10,636 nucleotides of DNA from an uncultured Verrucomicrobiota bacterium. GTDB lineage: Bacteria > Verrucomicrobiota > Verrucomicrobiia > Limisphaerales > UBA9464. The notes beneath the pieces are model-generated. The model was not told the DNA's origin. It was given only the letters and a program-made list of their open reading frames with translations, and did not search any database. This document shows, in pieces, positions 6,293 to 10,636 of this stretch. The position numbers and the translations under genes were made by a program. Position 1 is the stretch's first letter; the number at the start of each line of letters is the position of its first letter. The stretch covers positions 1 through 10,636 of the forward strand of contig CAIYFP010000070.1 in NCBI GenBank assembly GCA_903925515.1, written 5' to 3'.

Positions 6293-9200
6293 CTAGAACT
6301 TGATCACGATCTTGCCGTTCACCAACTCGACGCTCTTGATGACCCGGGCGGGCGAGAGGGTGAGGTAACCTTGGTCGCCGGAAGGCGGCAGGTCGGCCGT
6401 GATGGTCTTGTTCACCTCGTCCACGACGACGTTGGAGAACTGTCCGCCGGCGAGGCCGGAGGGCGGCGTGGTGATGACCACCGTGGTGGACGGCGGCTTG
6501 ACCAAGCCGGAGGGCGCCACGAGCTGGATGGCGTTGATGGGCGCGCGAGGCGTGCCGCCCTGGCCCTTGTTGTTGGCCGTCGTGGCCTCAACGATGACCG
6601 TCGAGGCGCTGACGCCCTTGAACAGGACGTAGGTGCCGTAGGCAGGCGTGTTCTCGTCCGGAACCGTCAACTGCGTGAACGCAGACGGATTGGCCGGGGC
6701 GAGGATGGTCTGGTAGCCGCTCAGCACGTTCTGGTTGGCGTCGAGGAGGCGGTACGCGCCGCCACGATCCGCCACGCCGCCAAGGGCATACACGACGATG
6801 TCGTACTTGCCGCTCGTGAGCTGCGACGGGACGCTGCCAAGGGTGACCAGCGTGGTCGTGGAGTTGCCGGTGTCGAGGTAGCCGGTCAGGAGCGACCGGT
6901 CGGACCCGATGAACCCGTTGTTCTCCTCGCCGCGGCCGGTGGAGGCCCAGGTGTTGCCGGAGCCGGACCACTCAACGGTGAGGGAGGTGCTGGTACGGTT
7001 GCCGTTGACCTCGGCGAAAAGGCCGGAGGCCGCGCCGGTGGCCTCGGAGGAGTTGCCGGAGAGGTTGTTCCAGTTGCCTTGGGCTGCATCCGGCACGCCC
7101 GCGATCTCGGTGCGGCCCATGATGCCCGTGTTCTCGTTCGCGCCGAAGTTCACGCCCACCGCGTACGTCGCCGTGCCGCGTTGCTTGCTGGGCTTCAGGT
7201 CGCCGTACCCGCGGAACTTCGCCGTCCAAACCTTGCGGTCGGTCTCGGGCGAGATGTTGCCGTTCTCGGGGCCATAGACGATGCCGACGTACATCGTCGC
7301 CGGGAGCGCCGTGCCGTCGTTCTCCGTGAAGTCCGTGCGACCGAGCTGGGTCCATGTGATGCCGTCGGACGAGCGGAACATGTGGATGATGTCGCCCGTG
7401 CGCATGAGGCGCACATGGGTCTTGCCGGGATACTGAGGCGAGCCCCCGGCGTTGGACGAGCTGGTGCTCCCGCCGGCCGTGAGGCGGCGGTTGGTCTCGT
7501 AGGCGTTGTTCGAGCCCGTGCCATCCCACTTCTTGTTGTCGGGCGCATGCACCGCCTGGTGGCGGCTGTCGGTGTCGAGCGTCTCACGGACCATCAAGCC
7601 CGCACGGGCCCAGTTCGACGAGGCGTCCTGCTCCTCGATCTGGACGACCTTGTCGAAGTCGCCCGTCACCTGCTCATAGACGAAGGAGACGTCGTCGGTC
7701 GCGTTCCAGAAGGCGTTGCCGCCGGACTGGAGGTTCACGCCGTCCGCGCCCACCGCGATCGCGCTGGCGGGAAGGGCGGGATCGTTGTTGCCGAGGGCGG
7801 CAAACGTCAGCTTCTGCACCGTGAACTGGGCCGTCGCCGTCCCGACCTTGTTGCCCTTCACGTCGGCCACGTCCTTGACCGTGAGCGTGTAGGTGTTGCC
7901 GGCGGTCAGGCCGGAGACCGTCAGCACCGCGCCCTGCTCCAGCGACTTGTAGGTGCTGCTGTTCGCGACGTGGGTCGCGCCCGAGACCGTGCCGCCCGCG
8001 ATCGTGAAGTTGCCAGCCGTGATCGAGGAAGGATTCACGGACTCGTCAAACACCACGCCCACGTCGAAGGAACCCGCCGCGTTGCGAACCGCGCCCGCCG
8101 AGACGATCGCCGGGGGGAACGTGTCGGCGACGACCGTCAACGCCGCGTCCGCGCTCGTCGCGCTCGCGCCCGGGGCGGTGAGGACCACGGAGTACTTGGC
8201 CCCGTTGTCGGACAACGCCGCCAGCGGCGTCTTGTAGGTCGCGGAATTGGCGCCCGCGATGTCCACGCCGTTCTTCTTCCATTGGAAGGACGCCCCCACG
8301 ATCCCCGTCACGTCGGCGGCGACGGAGAAGGTGGCGGCCCGGCCCTCGACGACGGAGGTGGCGGCCGGTTGGCTGGTGATGGCGATGGTCGCCTTGGGCA
8401 CCTTGACGGAGACGGCGTTGCCGCTGAAGGCGGAGGCCGTGCCGTTCTCGGGGATGGCCTCGGTGATCAGGTGGAAGGTGGCCGCGAAGTTATCGCCGCC
8501 GCCGCCCTCGCGCATGATGCCCTCGATGTAGTACTTCTTGCCCGCCTGGAGGCTGATGCCATTGGCGAAGGGCGTCGTGGTGCCGCTGTCCGGGGACCAG
8601 TAGAGCGAGCTCTTCTGCGTCACGTTCGGGCCTTCGGTCTGGCCATTCTGCGCCGTTTGCCACTCGCGGGGGTTGCCCCACGTGGGTTGCTGCGCCACGA
8701 GCCGCTTGTTGGCGGGCTTGTCGTCCGTGGAAATGTAGAAGTCCGCGTCGTCGTCCGCCGCCACCACGAACGCATACAGGCCGGTCGCGGGCGGCGAGAA
8801 GAAGCCGCTGATGCGTTGGGCGTAATTGTCCGCGACGTTGGCCGGGGCCTCGAAGCCCTGCACCAACGAAACCGTGGGCGCACCGGCTGCGTTGTTGGCC
8901 ACGGACGCACGGGTGCCGCCCGGGAAGTACTCCCGCTTCAGCGAGCCCGCCACCTCGATGGCCGCATCCACCGTCAGCGTCGCCTCGGAGCTCGTCGCCG
9001 AGAAGCTGGCGAGGCCGGAGAAGGCGGGCGCGGTGGGAGTGGAAACCTTCACGCTGTACTTCGCGCCATTGTCGGCGAGCGAGGTGAGCACCGTCAGGGA
9101 CGCATCCCTCGCGCCCGGAACAGGCTGCCCGTTCCTGAACCATTGGTAGTCAAGGAACTCGGCGTCCGTGTCGAGGCCCACCGTGAACGTCACGGTGGAC

Positions 9201-9919
9201 AGCTCGGTGACGCGGGCGTCAGCGGGCTGCGTCGCGATGTTGAGCTTCGTGGGGTTCGCAACGACCGCGCCGATGACGCTCCCGGCAAGGGTCGTGTCGT
9301 CGCCGTTCGTGGGGGTGTTGCCCGCAACGAGGGCCGTGAAGCCAAAGTTATCGCCGCCGCCGCCCTCGTGCATGATGCCCTCGATGTAGTAGGACTTGCC
9401 GGCGACCAGCGCGATGCCGTTGGCGAAGGGCTTCGTGGCGCCGCCGTCGGGCGACCATGTCGCGGACGACTTCTGCGTGGCGGCGGGCGTGTCGGTCTGG
9501 CCGCCATTCTCCGCCGTCGTCCACTCCTTGATGCCGCCCCAGCCCGGCTGCTGCGCGATCAGGCGCTTGTTCGCCGGGTTGTCGTCCGTGCTCAGGTACA
9601 AGTCGGCGTCGTCGTCCGCCGCGACCCAGAACACGTAGTTGCCCGATTGCGTGGGCTTGAACACGCCGCTCACGCGCTGCGCATAGTTGTCGGCCACGTC
9701 GCTGGGGGCCTGTGCCGACTGGATCAACTCGACGAAGCCGAGCTTGGCGGTGCCGTTGGCCACGGAGGCCCGGGTGGCACCCGGATAGAACTGACGCTTC
9801 AGTGTGCCCGGAATCACGACGTTGCCAGCATGGGCAGCCAAGGCCGACGCAATCAGCGCGGCCGCAGCCATCCAACCGGAACACCGCGATACGGCACCCT
9901 TTGGGGTGGTTTTACGCAT
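6293..9919 (-). CDS. Large exported multidomain protein with two PA14 and several Ig-like modules
   Basis: A 1208-residue protein of no named family as a whole. A Sec signal peptide is clear: basic start MRKTTPKG, hydrophobic core WMAAAALIASALA, and an AHA cleavage site after residue 31. Modules in order: PA14-like copy 1 (about 38-200), Ig-like (225-318), PA14-like copy 2 (325-486), Ig-like (511-597), SbsA-type Ig-like (601-701, DTFPPAIVSAG, VVFDESVNPSSIT), a DUF1349-like jelly-roll (705-908, VTGDFDKVVQI, ARAGLMVRET), an unnamed module beginning TYAVGVNFGANE (918-1136), and a beta-rich tail ending KIVIKF. Both PA14 copies keep AADDDAD, STDD.PANKRL and YYIEGIM.EGGGGDNF, typical of glycan- or Ca-associated PA14 domains. 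No catalytic domain or transmembrane anchor is seen, so a structural, adhesive or glycan-binding role outside the inner membrane is inferred. The start chosen gives the signal peptide; an ATG 25 codons upstream would spoil it. Confidence 0.92.
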   Translation of the reverse strand: MRKTTPKGAVSRCSGWMAAAALIASALAAHAGNVVIPGTLKRQFYPGATRASVANGTAKLGFVELIQSAQAPSDVADNYAQRVSGVFKPTQSGNYVFWVAADDDADLYLSTDDNPANKRLIAQQPGWGGIKEWTTAENGGQTDTPAATQKSSATWSPDGGATKPFANGIALVAGKSYYIEGIMHEGGGGDNFGFTALVAGNTPTNGDDTTLAGSVIGAVVANPTKLNIATQPADARVTELSTVTFTVGLDTDAEFLDYQWFRNGQPVPGARDASLTVLTSLADNGAKYSVKVSTPTAPAFSGLASFSATSSEATLTVDAAIEVAGSLKREYFPGGTRASVANNAAGAPTVSLVQGFEAPANVADNYAQRISGFFSPPATGLYAFVVAADDDADFYISTDDKPANKRLVAQQPTWGNPREWQTAQNGQTEGPNVTQKSSLYWSPDSGTTTPFANGISLQAGKKYYIEGIMREGGGGDNFAATFHLITEAIPENGTASAFSGNAVSVKVPKATIAITSQPAATSVVEGRAATFSVAADVTGIVGASFQWKKNGVDIAGANSATYKTPLAALSDNGAKYSVVLTAPGASATSADAALTVVADTFPPAIVSAGAVRNAAGSFDVGVVFDESVNPSSITAGNFTIAGGTVSGATHVANSSTYKSLEQGAVLTVSGLTAGNTYTLTVKDVADVKGNKVGTATAQFTVQKLTFAALGNNDPALPASAIAVGADGVNLQSGGNAFWNATDDVSFVYEQVTGDFDKVVQIEEQDASSNWARAGLMVRETLDTDSRHQAVHAPDNKKWDGTGSNNAYETNRRLTAGGSTSSSNAGGSPQYPGKTHVRLMRTGDIIHMFRSSDGITWTQLGRTDFTENDGTALPATMYVGIVYGPENGNISPETDRKVWTAKFRGYGDLKPSKQRGTATYAVGVNFGANENTGIMGRTEIAGVPDAAQGNWNNLSGNSSEATGAASGLFAEVNGNRTSTSLTVEWSGSGNTWASTGRGEENNGFIGSDRSLLTGYLDTGNSTTTLVTLGSVPSQLTSGKYDIVVYALGGVADRGGAYRLLDANQNVLSGYQTILAPANPSAFTQLTVPDENTPAYGTYVLFKGVSASTVIVEATTANNKGQGGTPRAPINAIQLVAPSGLVKPPSTTVVITTPPSGLAGGQFSNVVVDEVNKTITADLPPSGDQGYLTLSPARVIKSVELVNGKIVIKF
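8462..8947 (-). repeat. PA14-like module, copy 2
   Basis: Codes for residues about 325-486 of the surface protein. It aligns without large gaps to copy 1, with clearly more than half of the residues identical by eye. Shared landmarks are TRASVAN, VADNYAQR, VAADDDAD, QQP.WG and PFANGI.L.AGK.YYIEGIM. Confidence 0.85.
8487..8533. repeat. Near-identical 47-bp direct repeat, copy 2
   Basis: Matches 9345-9391 at 46 of 47 bases, the only difference being C8511 against T9369, which changes Arg to His. It encodes YYIEGIM.EGGGGDNF of the second PA14-like module. DNA identity this high exceeds what protein conservation needs, suggesting gene conversion or recent duplication. Confidence 0.85.
9320..9808 (-). 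repeat. PA14-like module, copy 1
   Basis: Codes for residues about 38-200, directly after the signal peptide. It carries the same order of landmarks as copy 2, and the two are separated by one Ig-like module. The layout PA14-Ig-PA14-Ig suggests duplication of a two-module unit about 286 residues long. Confidence 0.85.
9345..9391. repeat. Near-identical 47-bp direct repeat, copy 1
   Basis: Partner of 8487-8533, lying exactly 858 bases (286 codons) away in the same frame and orientation, with a single mismatch. It is a likely recombination site: a crossover between the copies would delete one PA14-Ig unit in frame. Confidence 0.85.
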
Positions 9920-10038
9920 AGGTGATGAGAATCCCACCGTTGAAAGTCGCACCCCAACCGGGCCGGACACCGTCCCCGGACACTCGTCCGTCACGGTGCC
10001 TACACGTTGGAATGCAAAATCTTCGAGGAATCGTCACA

Positions 10039-10067
10039 AGTCCACGCACAGGAAGCCAGCTTGTCAA
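10039..10067 (-). promoter_or_regulatory. Possible sigma-70-like promoter of the surface-protein gene
   Basis: The minus strand has a perfect TTGACA (10067-10062) and, after 17 bases, TGGACT (10044-10039), which keeps only T1, A4 and T6 of the -10 consensus. A transcript from here would have a leader of about 110 bases. The -35 is striking in such GC-rich DNA, but the -10 is weak and one hexamer can occur by chance. Confidence 0.3.
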
Positions 10068-10175
10068 TCCTGCCGTGTGCGCCCCTGATCCGCGCCCAAG
10101 CCGTTCCTGAGTGCCCGGTTCTCGCCTCACGCTGCGCCGACGGAGGGTTGAAAAGACGGCTCCTCGTGGCGTGTA

Positions 10176-10217
10176 CCAGTAAAACCGCCGGTTGGCCGGC
10201 CAGGCAGGTTTCACTGG
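10176..10217. repeat. Imperfect 42-bp palindrome
   Basis: The outer arms CCAGTAAAAC (10176-10185) and GTTTCACTGG (10208-10217) pair at 9 of 10 positions, and the centre contains the perfect palindrome TGGCCGGCCA (10193-10202). No T-run follows on either strand, so it is not an evident terminator. It could be a protein-binding palindrome or part of a dispersed repeat. Confidence 0.5.
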
Positions 10218-10392
10218 CCCCATCAACCAAGGCCTGCCTTGGCCCCGATCTTGGCGCGAAAAAATCCATGCCGCCTCCTGCACGGATTCCGTGATGCATG
10301 CAGCGGGGACTTCCTCACGCCATGCCGCCAAACCGCGAAGGATGCAGTCTCATGGATGCCCATCCCGGGTTCATGCCCATCCGCTACGGCCC

Positions 10393-10636
10393 CGTGTTGG
10401 CACGCAGCCTGACGCAACCCATCCGGTTGTGAATCGAATGATTCCGGCTTGCGCCCGGGGAAATTGGGGGCGCAAGGACCGGCGCGGGTCCAACGCGGGA
10501 TTCGTCGGCCGTTCCTCACGAGCTCCCTCCGGGTGCTGACCGGCATGGGTTTCAACCCGCCCAAATCCGCGCGTAAGGAGGAGGGAGGCTCGCGATCCCC
10601 AAGCGGGCGAGTTGCGGCAGGCTGCGTGCCAACACG
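10393..10636. repeat. 244-bp element bounded by long inverted repeats, MITE- or REPIN-like
   Basis: The left arm begins CGTGTTGGCACGCAGCCTG (10393-10411), and the exact reverse complement closes the window at 10618-10636. Extending inward gives 25 of 26 matching bases (10393-10418 with 10611-10636). Between the arms lie a GAATC/GATTC hairpin (10431-10444), a perfect 9-bp hairpin CTTGCGCCC/GGGCGCAAG with an 11-base loop (10448-10476) and a GGACC/GGTCC pair (10476-10491). No transposase or convincing reading frame is inside. The right arm touches the window end, so the true boundary and any target-site duplication cannot be seen. Alternatives are a REPIN-type pair of inverted REP sequences, the end of a larger insertion element, or a structured RNA. 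Confidence 0.6.

Larger units (their letters stand above)
9920..10392. other. Upstream intergenic region without a supported gene
   Basis: Several overlapping frames of 60-140 codons run through this stretch on both strands. None has a recognisable family, a good ribosome binding site or sensible composition, so I call no gene. It holds the presumed leader of the surface-protein gene, a possible promoter at 10039-10067, an imperfect palindrome at 10176-10217, a small 7-bp inverted repeat (CCAAGGC / GCCTTGG, 10227-10242) and a 10-base direct repeat ATGCCCATCC at 10356-10365 and 10373-10382. Confidence 0.5.

Noticed and set aside
5822..9925. A 1367-codon open frame on the plus strand, antisense to the surface-protein gene
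   Set aside because: Its composition is extreme (Arg, Gly, Val, Ala, His-rich) with no recognisable domain. It is the GC-rich shadow of the minus-strand gene, which has a signal peptide and known modules.
9912..10564. Overlapping small open frames of 60-140 codons in the right-hand intergenic region
   Set aside because: There is no family resemblance, no convincing ribosome binding site, conflicting frames on both strands, and overlap with the surface-protein start or the inverted-repeat element.
10573..10587. A perfect TAAGGAGG-like Shine-Dalgarno on the plus strand near the right edge
   Set aside because: No ATG, GTG or TTG lies within a usable distance downstream, so it is taken as a purine-rich part of the repeat element.

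Overview
This is a GC-rich window (roughly two thirds G+C by eye) in which every gene I can support lies on the minus strand, so the window reads right to left. The genes suggest a Gram-negative, diderm bacterium: an Mla/MCE-type lipid transporter implies an outer membrane, and a peptidoglycan LD-carboxypeptidase implies a murein wall. My best guess at lineage is Verrucomicrobiota. The grounds are a very large secreted protein built of PA14 and Ig-like modules with the GGGGDN-type PA14 variant, a full ClpC with a UVR motif, and mla genes in the order E-F-D. This assignment is inference from protein style; no rRNA or other marker gene is present.

Layout in transcription order, right to left. 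Positions 9920-10636 carry no convincing gene. The last 244 bases are bounded by near-perfect 26-nt inverted repeats and contain further small hairpins, which resembles a MITE or REPIN-type element. A second imperfect palindrome lies at 10176-10217. Next comes a 1208-residue exported protein (6293-9919) with a signal peptide, two PA14 copies, Ig-like modules, a jelly-roll-like module and an unnamed C-terminal module. It is followed by two hairpins, the second of which, with a T4 run, looks like an intrinsic terminator.

The remaining five genes are co-directional: an LdcA-family (S66) LD-carboxypeptidase (5007-5939), the AAA+ unfoldase ClpC (2337-4865), then a tight mlaE-mlaF-mlaD cluster (2234 down to the left edge). 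mlaD is cut by the window edge. The E/F and F/D spacings are 5 and 3 bases, so these three almost certainly form one operon. ldcA-clpC (141 nt) and clpC-mlaE (102 nt) have no visible terminator between them, so read-through is possible but unproven.

Functionally the left half is an envelope-maintenance and proteostasis neighbourhood. MlaE/F/D would move phospholipids between inner and outer membrane, LdcA trims recycled murein tetrapeptides, and ClpC unfolds proteins for ClpP. The right half encodes a probable surface or secreted adhesive or glycan-binding protein. I see no CRISPR array, tRNA, rRNA, transposase, phage gene or recognisable defence system. The items most worth a second look are the inverted-repeat-bounded element at the right edge and the modular surface protein with its unnamed C-terminal modules.
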